DNA of 64,000 nt from Rhyacichthys aspro (taxonomy: Eukaryota > Chordata > Actinopteri > Gobiiformes > Rhyacichthyidae), in contig CM072155.1 in assembly GCA_036850595.1 (NCBI GenBank), forward strand, positions 8,062,256 through 8,126,255, written 5' to 3'. Of this stretch, positions 38,576 through 50,050 are shown piece after piece. Each line of letters begins with the position of its first letter. Positions within the stretch are counted from its first letter, which is position 1. Below the pieces are notes generated by a model that worked only from the letters and a program-made list of their open reading frames with translations, did not search any database and was not told the DNA's origin. The translations under genes and the position numbers were made by a program.

Positions 38576-38770
38576 GTCCAACTCCTCCGCGCTCTTTGGC
38601 TTCATCTACAGCCTCCTCTGTTCGAATGGCATGCACCAACGCACTCAAGCTGCCCTGTGCGCACTCTTACTTTCACTTTTACTTAGACCCCCAAACCAAG
38701 TGTTGAGGAGGCTGTTTTGGGTGGGTATCAAACAGCACTCAACTGACAAAAGCAAGTTTCACTGACAAGC
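38575..38770 (-). promoter_or_regulatory. ciita: Interferon-type ciita promoter with IRF element and E-box
   Basis: Read on the minus strand, AAGTAAAAGTGAAAGTAAG (38665-38684 region) is an IRF/ISRE-type array with GAAAGT and AAAGTGAAAG words. A second half-site, GTGAAACT, lies near 38754-38762, and an E-box-like CACATGTG lies near 38570. Mammalian CIITA promoter IV is driven by GAS, E-box and IRF-1 sites. A clean TTCNNNGAA GAS was not seen. Confidence 0.55.
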
Positions 38771-38939
38771 CTCAACTTTACATTTTGCTAAAAAAAAAAA
38801 AAAAAAAGCACTGCACATACTGATGCTGCAGCTTGGATTTGGCTATGCTCACTTGCATATTTGAGTTTTCCTCATTTACACAGAACAAGGATGCAGTACA
38901 GCCAACACATGACTTAATGTTAACCTATGTATTTTATGG

Positions 38940-39356
38940 TTTGATATAAGCAGAAATATTATAAGAACTGGACAACACATGCTTGCACATCATAATGATG
39001 GTGGACTCAAACAAAAGGCTGTGGTTCCTGTCAGGTTCCCATAAACACAGAAACCATGTAGAATGATATATCATTTAAACAGCAGCTTTTCTTGTGATGC
39101 AATTGTTATAACTATAATTGTATTGGCTGCAACTTTTGACCCTTTAAGCCAATAATATCCTCTTTTCCACAAATCTGGCCTTTGCATTCTAAGTGCTTTT
39201 AGGAAATCCTTTTGTCTACTACAGGATGGTCCGGTGCACATTTTAGTTTGATATGACCAGAAATCACTGGGTTATAAGGCTTGGATACATTTGGTTTTGA
39301 AAATGTCACTCATAATAATGGTGGACACAAACAAAAGGCTGTGGTTCACCTATCAG
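38940..39356. repeat. Diverged tandem duplication upstream of ciita
   Basis: Segment A (38940-39035, containing TGGTGGACTCAAACAAAAGG) recurs at 39246-39356 with TGGTGGACACAAACAAAAGG and the same flanking words, about 306 bases apart. Between them lies segment B (39056-39240), which recurs diverged at 40638-40860. Origin unknown. Confidence 0.65.
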
Positions 39357-39727
39357 GTAACAAGGAAACCAAGGGAGTTTTGGTGCAGAGGTGGAAAGTA
39401 CCGGCTTTACCTGTTCATCAATGTAGTCATGTAATGAAAAAACTGCCTCAACAATCAAATCACCACCAGCATAATCATCACTATTATTATCTGTTTGGCA
39501 TTCATTTGGAAGGAAGTGGGCAGAAAGAAAAATGTTTGCAAAGTGTAGGCCAATATTTATTCCGCCCTAACAACACAAAGATGAATACAGAGCTTCACCA
39601 AATCTCAGCCAAAGGGATTTGTCAAAATGAAACCGAAAGCATAACACACCCTTAACCTAAATTCTCCAGACCAGAGGAATTATCCTGAGTCTGGCATCAA
39701 TAATTAAAGTGGGTTTGTTGGACTTAC

Positions 39728-39995
39728 GTTTGTCGTTTGACATTTCCTGGTGGGCTGCCGTGTCATTAGTATTGCACATGTTTTTATTATAAACATTTTC
39801 CATAATTTCTTCCAGAATGTCAAGCGTTTCCTTTTGAGCGTTGGAATAAGAGCACTCCTCTCTTGGTGATCCACAGTACAGGTTGGGAAGTGTCCTGTCA
39901 GTGGTACAAACAGACACACTCTCCAGTTGGCCACCATTACTGCAATCCCACGTCCTCCTTGCCATGTCTTTTCCTTCTTCTCTGTCAAACCACAT
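39728..39995 (-). CDS. ciita: Candidate alternative first coding exon of ciita
   Basis: An open frame of 89 codons starts at ATG 39993-39995 (A at -3) and is closed upstream by TAG nine bases earlier, so it is a first coding exon if real. It runs to GACAAAC|GTAAGTCC, an almost ideal donor, and ends in phase 1. The ciita exon at 37621-37680 begins in phase 1 (its first bases are GT, before the ATG), so splicing keeps the ciita frame open through Arg-Ser-Lys to the Met otherwise taken as the start. The encoded piece is Cys/Asn-rich with an acidic helix-like TLDILEEIMENVYN. Human promoters I and III likewise add N-terminal extensions. No CARD fold is recognised. It could instead belong to an unknown gene or be chance. 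Confidence 0.5.
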
Positions 39996-40601
39996 TTTAA
40001 TCTAGCCCCAGGTTGATGTTTGTTTGGTAAGAAAACAGCTCCAATATTATAGTAATCACCTTGCTGGTACAACACTGCCACAGTTCACAGTTCTGCAAGC
40101 CATGTCCTCTGCCTTCTTAAACCACTCCTTCCCATTCTCAAAATCCCCTAATCTAACCACAGTGCCATTTGCCAGTTTTTACTTCAACAAATCTCGTCAA
40201 TTTATAATTAACTAGTTGTTTCACTAGTTCACCTCACTGGCTTCTTGTTCATGTTTTTTTATAGGATATTTAAAAGGTAATAGCTGTAATCAAGCAGAAT
40301 ACATTATAGTCAAAAGAGACATTCAAGGGCAAGAATATACTTCACTTTTTATGTTTCCTTACATGGCAGTAGTAATTTAGCTAATCGTTAATAATAACAA
40401 TTTTTAGGTGCAGTTCCACATTTGATTTTCTTAGAAAACATTGGAGGGCAATGATAATGTAACGTGGCACATCCAACCAAGGCAACAACTCAATAAGAGT
40501 CAATAGCAAACAATATATATGTCATAAATATATGTTCTCATCTACAATACACAGATACATATAAATAGAAGTAAGATGGAGATAAATCGAGATATTAAAT
40601 G

Positions 40602-40607
40602 TTTATT
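40602..40607 (-). terminator. nubp1: Candidate nubp1 polyadenylation signal
   Basis: TTTATT on the plus strand (AATAAA for nubp1), about 275 bases after its stop codon. Confidence 0.4.
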
Positions 40608-40637
40608 TTAATAGAGATTTAACACTTGTAAGCACAA

Positions 40638-40860
40638 GTAGAATGATATTTAATTTAAAGCGTGCTTTCACTATATTTTCTTGTGATACAATTGTTCAAA
40701 CTGAGATCAATAATGTGGGTACGATCACACTGTAATTACGCTAGCTGGAAGGTTTGACCCAAAAATATCTTTTTCCCACTCAGATTTACTAATTTGGTCT
40801 TTGCTCAGTGCATTTTAAGTGCATTTAGGAAATCCTGACGTCTACAGGATGATCCTTATG
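40638..40860. repeat. Second copy of segment B next to the nubp1 stop
   Basis: AAGTAGAATGATAT, CTTGTGATACAATTGTT, GTGCATTTAGGAAATCCT and CTACAGGATGATCC recur in the same order as at 39056-39240, with insertions between them. The copy overlaps the expected nubp1 3' UTR. Confidence 0.6.
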
Positions 40861-40881
40861 TCCGTCACTATTGGAGTAGGA

Positions 40882-43800
40882 TCATGTTGTATTCTGCTCA
40901 GTTACTCGATTGGAGCAGTAGTCATGGACACCTGTAAAGACAAATACAAAGATCAGCACTTTTAAACTGTTGATACTACAGAATAAAAATGATCTTTCCC
41001 GTTTATTTGGTTACTTCCTAATTCCAAGAACCACTTCTTTTATCAAGAATTTGTTTTCTATTTAACTTCCTCAATGTAATATAGTCGAATTTGTTTTGTA
41101 AGGATTTCATTAAAAGAAAGCAAATGATCACTGGGTTGAGTTTGGGTTCTGCAAATACTAACTCTGAACAATACGTTGGTAAACTTGAGCAGCTGGTGAG
41201 TCTGGTATTTCGTTGAGGAAGGAGCGGCCTTCGTCACAGCTCCGTGCTATCCTCGGGTCGAGAGGAACTTTACCCAGCAGGGGTAAATTCAGATCGGCAC
41301 ACATTTTCTCGGCCCCTCCACTTGTGGGTGGGAAAATCTGTGATGTGTTCTACAAGACAGAAAACCAACTCATACATACACATATCATATCAAAGCAAAT
41401 ACGTGAGCTTGGCCATCGTGATATATAAATTCAAAGAGGCACTGTGGCGGTAATTTAAATGGATACATACAGGAGCTATGACAGTACTGACTACAAAAGA
41501 AATCAACATTGTTTATTTCAGTGTCTGCCTGCATTTTGTATGCATCATTAACCAACCTTGCATTTGGGGCACACAAAGCCACTCATGTTTTCCACCACGC
41601 CAATGATGGGCAGCTTGACCTTTTGACAGAATCTGATCTCTTTACGCACATCCTGCAGTGACACCTCCTACAATAAGAGAAAAACAGAAGAATATTAAAG
41701 AGGATGTATCGGATTATTGCACAGAATTAGGGAACAAAAAAACAAACACAAACGCATAACATAATGCATAAATGCATAACGTAACATAAATGTTTTTTAT
41801 TTTTTTATTTTATATATTTATTTTATAGGTTTATTGGAAAACAGTCTGGGTAAGTCCCATCTCTGTGTGGTGTTCTCTTTGGCTAAATAAACTAGTGAAG
41901 AATGAGGAAGTTGAACCTACTGCCGTCTAACTCTGCCTAATTTAAGAATGAGGAAATTATCACTCACAAAACATTGTTGATATGAAAGTGCTATGTTTTT
42001 GTTTCATATGTTTTTAGGGTAAAACTTAACTTATATAACTGGGCATCTAATTAATCAGGCAGTATCTGAAAACTGGCAGTGCCAAATGGAAAAATCCAAT
42101 ATACAAAAGCAACAAAGCCATTATAGCAACACAATAATATAACACACCTAAAGGTATGCCCTTGTTACACAAAACAGTAACTAATAACAGACTTCATGAA
42201 AGCATCTATTAAAGGAAGTGCACAAGAAGAGCCTTTCAGATTTACAAACCTGTATTCAATGTTGTTGCGTTCACTTTACAGTTTTTGTGGGTTTCAAATA
42301 AACTAAGAGCAGATTACATTAGAGGAATGTTTCTTGTGACTGATTGCATTATTTTCTGCCTATTTTATTACTTTGCCTGAACCTTTCTTCAATCATTCAT
42401 CAGATCGTAATAAGCTAGAGCCAACTTAATTGCATTACAAACAGTAAAATAAGTAACTTTAACACTTTATATTACACATTGTTTGCATTGGCATGAATGT
42501 GCTACCTGTGGTGTTGTAATAATGACAGCTCCGTCTACACTGGTTGCGCTCAGATACTGCACAATTGACAGGTGCTCATCAGAAGTGCCGGGGGGAGTGT
42601 CCATAATGAGGTAATCCAGTTCCCCCCAATCAACATCCCTTAGAAACTGCTTAATCATACCTGGGCAAAAAGACATCATCAGGACATCATCATCATCAAG
42701 TAAAAATGATAACATGTCGACAGAGATAACAAACTACAAACACACCATTCTTCTTGGGACCTCTCCAGATCACAGCATCATCAGGGCTGCTGAGAAGGAA
42801 GCCAATGGACATCACTGCCAGATTGTCTTCCACGTACTGATAAAAGATAAGATAATATAAATTTTATGATAAACTGGAACTAAAAAAAATAAATGTGTAG
42901 TATTGTTTAAATTGACTTACCACAGGAGACCACCCTGAACCACTCTGATGAACCTGCACACATGTTTAAGAACACATATATATAATTTGATAGCATTTAA
43001 TATTGAAAGATGTATGTTAACGGCACACTTACCTGCTCTCCCTCTAAACCCATGATCCTAGGAATAGATGGACCACATATGTCTACATCCAACAGGGCAA
43101 CCTAAATGGAAACATTATAGATAGGGCTGGACGATTAATCGCATTTGCGATATAATCGCGCAAAAAAAAGCTATTTCCAAATTGCAGAGGAACGCGATTT
43201 TTGGTCACATAACATTAGCGAGAGTTGCACTTCTATTATTCCCTTTCTAATAAGACTCGTCCTTTCTCACAGCCCTTTAGGTGGCGGTAATACGCTTAAT
43301 GTGGGTTTGCCGTCACACGGAAGGGAAGCGTGACCCCGGGGTACCACTGCATGCGTTGAGGCTCCGCTCCGCTGCGGAACACCACCGACCGACATCGCAC
43401 ACCCGAGCCTACTGGATGCGTTTCAGATCCGCTGCGGAGCGGAGCCCCGGGCAGCTCGAAAAAGCATGCTTGAGAAATACGAGATGGCGCAATAAAAGCA
43501 ATTGATAAAGACGTGTGCAGGACCCATACAACTGTTTATCCAGAAGAAGGAGGACGAGAAAACAAGTTTAGTTTGCAATCACTTTCACTTCACGGAGATT
43601 TTCCTCATTAAATTGGGTACAAAAAAGCTTTGTTTTTGCAGATTTGACTGCATTTAATGCTTACTCGTGTATATAAACGTATAAATATTCGAAATAAGAA
43701 ACCTAAGTGCGTATATTTTTGTATTACTTTGAAAATCCGGATGCTGCGCTTGTTTGTTTTCCGTTCTGGTGTGATCCGATCTGTGTATGTTGATGCGGAC

Positions 43801-46110
43801 TAGCTCAGCCGTCGAAGAAAATAGAACTGCTACGTATCTCCTTCGCTGCGCACTGTCGGATCTGAGCCGCAACGCAGCGGATGCAGTGGAAATGCTCTCA
43901 TTGAAAACAACGGATGCGTATTTGCTGCGGAATACGTGGCGGAGCGGAGCCGCAACGCATGCAGTGGAATCTGGGGGTGAGAGTTGCAGATAGCGGACAG
44001 ACCCATGCTTGTTGGCTAGAAGTAAGCTTGCAGTTTTCCACATAAACTTATAAGCCTCTAAAACAAAGCAGAGGGTTGCTCATTTTGCTCTAAAGTCTGT
44101 GTGGTTCTTTTTTACTAGAATATTATTTTGTTAATACTGGTGTGAAGTATTTAATAATTTATTTAATGTATTATAAGTATTTAATTTTATTTCATTTTTA
44201 TTAGTAGTTTTATGTCCTGAGGGAGAGTTTTATTTTCAAGTTCACTCAATGTTACCAATAAGTACTTCAGTTCAGTTTTTACTGATTGAAGATCAGTGAA
44301 ATAATTTAAGCCTATCACTTGGTTTAGAGTTTATTATATCAATACTTCATTAACAGAAACATTCACAAATTTTACCATAGCATTAAGTACCAGTAAAACT
44401 GTTTAATACACAGACTTGTTACAGTAGCTGCACTCTGCACTTTTATGTTCAATAAGGAAGATTGATGTTCAACTCAAGCGCTTCTCTTGAATAAAAGTAT
44501 TCTGATTGATAAAAACTGTACTGTTTCTATTTTTAAATAGACCTTCTCTACAAACTTGTATATTTATAGGTCATTTTTGTTGCTTTTGGTCAATGCAGAG
44601 AAAAATCGAAATAAAATCGCTGGTTAAAAAAAAATTCGCAATTTTGACTTTTGGCAAAATCGCACAGCCCTAATTATAGATAAGTATAAGATAAAGTGTG
44701 CTTCACGATTTGTTTACGAAATTCCAAGCATTACCTCCTTTGTGCCATCACTCGCCAGAGCATGAGCCAGATGTGCGCTGAAAGTACTCTTCCCCACTCC
44801 TCCTTTACCAGACAACACCAGGATCTTGTGCTTGACGGTTGACAGCTTCGCTCCTATCTCTGCTATTGCTGTGAGTAAACAGGCATCAGATAGAATTAAA
44901 AGATTTTACTGAGAGAAGAACTAGTATAAATAACCAGAGCCAGATTTACTGCACTTCACTGGGAATTCCATTTAAGAATAGGAGAAAACATTCCTACCTG
45001 GATCAGGGGCCTTTGTCTGTCCTGAGGCACACAGCTTTTGATTGGGACAACCCTGACATGATGATGCTTTCCCCGCTTGTTCACTTTGAGTACCTGGGCA
45101 GTCTGAAATAATTGAAGGGATAGTCAAGTATTTAAAAAAAATAGTCCTTTAGATACTACTTGGGAAAAGGTTATCCAAAAATTAACAAGGCTTCTAAAAG
45201 CTTTTTACTAATTTGCTAATTTATAAAACCTCAGAACTTAGTATTCATTTGTACAAGCTCCTCAGTGTGGCCAGCTGAACCAAAATGTGAGCATTTTTCA
45301 GCAACATGTACCAGACAAGGCATTTAAATGGATAAAGTAGTTCAAATTTTACAGGATTACATAGTGGTGTTACAAACTGAAGGTGTGTTAACAGCTTAAA
45401 TCCAACAGAATCATGTTTACAATAAACTAAACTCCTTTAAAAGATGAATGATATATGAATATATTACCAAAGGTTAATCCTACTATTAATGTATAATTAT
45501 TCTTAAAGCTCCAGTCTGTGTACACAACTGCAAAAAACAGAGCCTACAGCATTACTAATGCTACTAATAAGGATATTTTTTGCTAAAATACAGCGCATGG
45601 CTTATGGAAGGGAAGGGATGGAAGAAAAATAGACAAAAGAAATACCCTAAAATGTTATCGGTTTATAACGGTCTTTCAGCGTAAAATACAGATTTTTAGT
45701 CTTTCACGACACACAGTTGTGAGAGATGTTAAAAAAACATTCATTTTTATCTAACGGTCCGTGTCACCATGACGCAGCAAATTTTAAGGGAAAAACCCCC
45801 GACAACAACTGTTTTTTATACTTAATACGTAAAATGACAAGTAAACCTAGCACCTTGGTAACACAAAGCTTTTTTAAAATGTCTTTATTAACCTTATATT
45901 ATGGGTTACTGTGAAAGCGTCACTGAATGAACACAAATGTTGTTAGTGACAGAGTTGTGACAAACATACAAAGAGGGCCAAAGTGAGTAAAAAGCAGTCA
46001 CCCTGAAATAGACAAGAATTTTACATGAAGCTACTAGAATACGATCAGAATAACATCATACAAAAGTTATAAAACTCACGCTCAGGTGCATTATCTGGTA
46101 CGTCTGTCAT
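40882..46110 (-). CDS. nubp1: NUBP1 (Nbp35), cytosolic iron-sulfur scaffold ATPase, 10 exons
   Basis: NUBP1 pairs with NUBP2 to form the scaffold on which cytosolic and nuclear [4Fe-4S] clusters are assembled. Exons in gene order: 46080-46110, 44998-45102, 44735-44868, 43033-43101, 42921-42953, 42746-42836, 42506-42660, 41557-41667, 41163-41349, 40882-40931. They sum to 966 nt, 321 residues (human 320). Seen: N-terminal four-cysteine ferredoxin-like cluster (CPG...CQGCPNQKLC), deviant Walker A GKGGVGKST after ILVLS, LLDVDICGPS, DTPPGTSDEHLS, and the bridging CPKC motif after ENMSGFV. The final splice uses a GTTAGT donor (41157-41162, minus), weaker than the others; without it the frame would stop at once after one extra Ser, so the last 16 codons are the least certain part. 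Intron 3 is almost filled by a transposon. It lies head-to-tail downstream of no other gene; ciita follows on the same strand 0.9 kb away or more. Identity is secure. Confidence 0.95.
43122..44672. mobile_element. hAT-like element filling nubp1 intron 3, perfect 8-bp target duplication
   Basis: Ends are TAGGGCTGGACGATTAATCG and TCGCACAGCCCTA, imperfect inverted repeats. ATTATAGA occurs at 43114-43121 and exactly again at 44673-44680. The 1551-bp body has no transposase frame. It makes up 1551 of the 1633 bases of the intron and its left end is 20 bases from the exon 4 acceptor. A second element is nested inside. Confidence 0.85.
43343..43967. mobile_element. Nested GC-rich inverted-repeat element
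   Basis: CCACTGCATGCGTTGAGG with CTCCGCTCCGC (43343-43371) is matched, with one mismatch over 29 bases, by the reverse complement of the stretch ending at 43967. The ends are much more GC-rich than the host element and its middle. The structure indicates a MITE that inserted into the older hAT-like element. Target duplication not resolved. Confidence 0.7.
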
Positions 46111-46170
46111 ATTTGCTCAGTGTCCGTCCAATAATTCCTTCCCCTATCGAAGGTTCCGCAAACAAAGCGA
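46111..46170 (-). promoter_or_regulatory. nubp1: nubp1 promoter region
   Basis: Sequence immediately upstream of the nubp1 start codon. No TATA box is seen, and a repeat-like segment begins within about 60 bases, so the core promoter is short or includes repeat sequence. Confidence 0.35.
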
Positions 46171-46300
46171 GCTTCTTCTTCTTCTGTTTTGTCGGGTCAC
46201 AACCAGCTTTTAACGTTGCATACATCCATCTACTGTACCGGAGTGAATATTAGCTAGATTTATAGTATTAGGTCTTTCCTGTAAGTTTCTTTTACATTTA
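46170..46300. repeat. Probable dispersed fish repeat fragment
   Basis: CTTCTTCTTCTTCTGTTTTG followed by TTGCATACATCCATCTACTG and TACCGGAGTG resembles a dispersed repeat I remember from many fish genomes, although I cannot name its class. Related wording (GGTGGCGGTAATACGC) occurs near 43279. Confidence 0.35.
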
Positions 46301-48265
46301 AGGGAGTTTATTTCTGCGGCTGAATCTGAACAAACACAGCCTTCTGAAACTGAAACCAAAGCAACACCTTGGGAACAACCCTTACATATTAATAAAGTTA
46401 ATAAATATAGAACCATAAAATAATACGTTTTAACTAAATGTACTATATGCACTTGTGCTGCAAAGAGAAACCTCATGACAACAAAAAACGTTCCCAAATG
46501 GTTATTATTAAAAAAACAAAAAACCCAAAAAACAAAAACACGTGTTCCACATAAATCTAAAATACACTCTTCTGTCAGGCAACATTTGAATTGGCCTAGA
46601 CAAAATTGAACCACTAGATGGAAGTGTTGACACACAACAGCAGACCTTTTGTTGCAGTGCCCAGAATTCCCACAATACGTCATTGCCTAAACTTTATCAT
46701 AAACCACTTCACTATTATCAACTGCATTTGTGTGTGTTTTTTTAAAAAGCTAAAATCATCTGAAAAGATAACTAAAAATGAAAGTAGTTTACAAGTGAAA
46801 ATAGCGGTGTTGGTGATTATTGGCTGCTTATAGCTCTTGTCTTACTGTTCTGACTCAGACCCTATAGAACTGTCTATGGAAAGCCTCACATAGATAACCA
46901 TTTGTTTAACATTTCCCTGGGCGAACAAAAGATTAAGGTGTGTTTAAGTCATTTAAAGTGCAAACAGTATTTGAAAGTGCCACAATAAGCATATGATCTA
47001 CACAGCATAGGTTCCTGTGTACTTTGTAATGTATTTAGTTTGCAAATGTCTGCATGTTTCTGGATGTGTGCCCTCCCTTCCCCCAACCGTTTGCCCAGTT
47101 GAGAGTGTGTAACATGATATTTTCTTTGTGTCAGCCCATTTGTCACAACCTGGCAAACATATTCTTCACTCTCTGTTCTCCTTTAAGACTGACAAACTAG
47201 CATGAACGTGAATATTTGCCTAATAGTTATCACAAAATACCTAAAACAATCAAATTATGCTATAAAAGGAAATGTATTTTGACAATGACCGATAAATGCT
47301 GGAACTTAAGCAATTAAGAAAGCTTCATTCCCTGGGGCTGAGTTTACAATGGAACATAGTTTGGATAAGTCGTTTGTGCAACAGCTTTAATATCCTTCCT
47401 CTTTTCACTTTTCAATCCACCCCTCCCTTGCCACACCCTTTAATGGAAGTGCTAGAGTGGGGTATTATGCAGGGTGCAATCACCAGCTGCATCTTTTAAC
47501 AAGAAAAAGACAAGTTGTAGGCTATTTCACCCAGACTACATGTTTATACAGATGTGCTCTGGTTTGATTTTTTAGGGCTCCAGACTCTGGATATAAATAG
47601 TTAAACGAATTACTGAAACTATGCATGACGATATATTTTCATTGGAGATAACAGTGATTCAAATGGAAAGTCTCAAGTTGTTTATTATTTCAAATGAAAT
47701 GATAAAACTGATTTTTAGTAGATGGTGGGTCAAATCCCTGTCACATTTTTTGACGTGCACACAATGCTAGGACAGCCTGTCATGAAGTCACCAAACTAAC
47801 GGTCTCGGGTCAGATAATGGTCAGAGTTACTCAGCACAAAAGTTAAGCCACGGCCGTACAAGCAGTCATCACACCAGGAACAATGCCACGCACACAGATG
47901 CAAGGACATATACTGGCCTGAGCTTTTGTGTTGGATTAACATCGGGACTATGAGTGTGTGTGTGTGTTGGCGTGAGACAGGGAAGAGCTGTCACGCAGCA
48001 GAGGAAAGAGGAAGTAGGCTGTTTATGGAAAAAAGGATGGGTGTGTGAACTTGACATGTTGCTGTTAAATAAACCATTCGAGTATTACTGTTCTAATCTT
48101 GAATCATTAAAGGGACCATAGGCTTTTTCTGAATTTGAAAGACTTTTGAACATACGATATACAGTATATAAAGACTCTTTAAAAAATATCAGCCTTGACA
48201 GCATGCAAAGGATTACAATATATAACTTATTCCTAGTCTCAGAAAGTGCCATCCTGGGCCTATCA

Positions 48266-48784
48266 CAGTGTTAATTTTGACAGCAACATTTAAGTATAAG
48301 TTTTAGTCTAGTTTTAGTCGACTATATATCATGAGAATATTTTACTATAACTTCAATAGATTTAGTCAATGAAAATATAAAGGATAATGCATTTTCAGTG
48401 ATTTTTTTTATTTTTCTGAAATACTAATTTCTGCCTGATTGAAATGAAACTACTACTAACCTGTTATGGCTGGTATTGAGGCCCCAAGCTTTAATATAGT
48501 TTATTATTTAAAAGCCATTCTCTTTTCATCACCTGTCGTCTTCCCGTGGCTCTAACAAATGTTTGCGTCTAACATCACTTCTGCGATGCTCAAAAAATGT
48601 GTCTCTTCTGAACTCATTCTGTCTCCTGCTACTTTTGATTGGATTTTGCGTCTGTCAGTTCATTTTCATTTTTGTTCCTCCACAAAAGTCGATAGATTTA
48701 GTCAAACTTTTCATTCTCATTAATCACTTTTCAGTTTTCGGATGCAAAAATATGTTGTTGACGAAAACTTTAACGAAAACACTG
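48266..48784. mobile_element. hAT-like MITE (CAGTGTT ends)
   Basis: Left end CAGTGTTAATTTTGACAGCA and right end ACTTTAACGAAAACACTG are related inverted ends, and the body carries the TTTTAGTCTAGTTTTAGTCG wording typical of a common fish MITE. Flanks GCCTATCA and GCCTGGTC share only their first half, so the target duplication is decayed. Confidence 0.6.
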
Positions 48785-49906
48785 GCCTGGTCTTGAGCTG
48801 AAGGGTAGACATTCTTTGCCACCGAGACAATTAGAATGTTTTTGGTTTTCTGGAACATTTTTTTAACAATACTGTAGCTATCATCTGTAGTTAATACCAC
48901 GCTGTGTAACTTTTAGCCCCAAAATGTATATTCTCATTTTAATGGTTCTTAGACATGAGATCGGTAGAATCATGTCACAGAGAGTCTAAAGAGGGGTCTG
49001 TGCCCTTTACTGGCCAAAAGTTTCTCACGGTGGCTTTAAGAAGTTTTTAAGAGCACCAGAGCATCAATTAAACAGCAGTGGTGTTCCACAGGGCATCTCT
49101 TTGGCTCCTCTATATTTTTCCCTCTTCCCTGCTTCTCTCTGGCCGTAGTAAGAAATTCTCAGCTGCTTCTGCCATGTGGGGTCATCCCCTTGGAGACTAT
49201 TTTAACTACACCTTGTTGGCTTCAACTCTGGTGTCTAATCACTTGCTATTTACACACCAGCAGGGGACATATTGTGTCTCATATCCAACAGTTAGATAGC
49301 TTAAGATTCTTTTACATTTGCACTATGGAATGGGAATATTTATCACCAACACTTCCCATATACTGCAAAACAACATTATAAAAATGTACAGCAGTGCACA
49401 TATTTGATACACCTACGCAAATAAGGAGATGGCAGATCTCCCTTGACTCTTCTGTTAATACATAGCAGCAGTGTTTGGAGGACTAACCTGAACTTGAAAT
49501 TTAAAAAAATCAAACTGGATTTTAAATTTCTTCGTTTGTAGGATGCCTATTCCCACCTGGGCTGTAAAGGAACGACAAAGGTCACACACAAACTGGCAGT
49601 CCTAGAAAATTTCAGATGTTTCTCACGGTTATTCTAGTCGGGCCTCTGCTTAAGGAATCCCAGACATCAACTCTCCAAGTCTCCATCTCTAACTGTGCAC
49701 CACACCTGTTCTGTGAGCTAATTAACAAGACGGCCTTGACTCCAAAACACAAATGATACCAAGTTTATCACGAGTTAATCACATTTATTGTTATTATGGA
49801 ACTCTAACTGTTATCTACGCACTTTCAGGTTATTCTAAAGACAAAATCACTCCAACAGCTGTGGGTGTAAATATGATCGAGCGTCCGTGAATGGTAGCAT
49901 CCTTAC

Positions 49907-50050
49907 TTGACCTTTGACCTGACCGCTACATTGACACTTCAAACAGTCCCCCTTGCCACGCTGAAGGTATGAGGGCCCACATAGCGTTAAAAGCAGGGCA
50001 AAGGTCAGAGGGGAGAGGAGGTCACGACGGCTGATGGAGATTCGAGCCAT
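49907..50050 (-). CDS. Candidate first exon of an unidentified secreted peptide
   Basis: ATG at 50048-50050 has an excellent context (A at -3, G at +4) and opens 48 codons to a donor CAA|GTAAGG. The product begins with a basic stretch and a hydrophobic core SPLTFALLLTLCGP, like a signal peptide, followed by a short Cys-rich GDCLKCQC. A 45-nt segment at 49557-49601 (acceptor TTTTCTAG, donor GTGGGA, same phase) would add DCQFVCDLCRSFTAQ, with more cysteines, but its acceptor is weak. I do not recognise the family, and no further exons were found. It could be chance. Confidence 0.3.

Noticed and set aside
39281..39655. 124-codon plus-strand frame
   Set aside because: Starts inside duplicated segment A' and shows no family similarity or splice logic.
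43654..44043. 129-codon minus-strand frame in nubp1 intron 3
   Set aside because: It lies wholly inside the hAT-like element and across the nested inverted-repeat element; not a gene.
46210..46683. 157-codon minus-strand frame upstream of nubp1
   Set aside because: Composition is low-complexity and hydrophobic, it overlaps a dispersed repeat, and no family is recognised.
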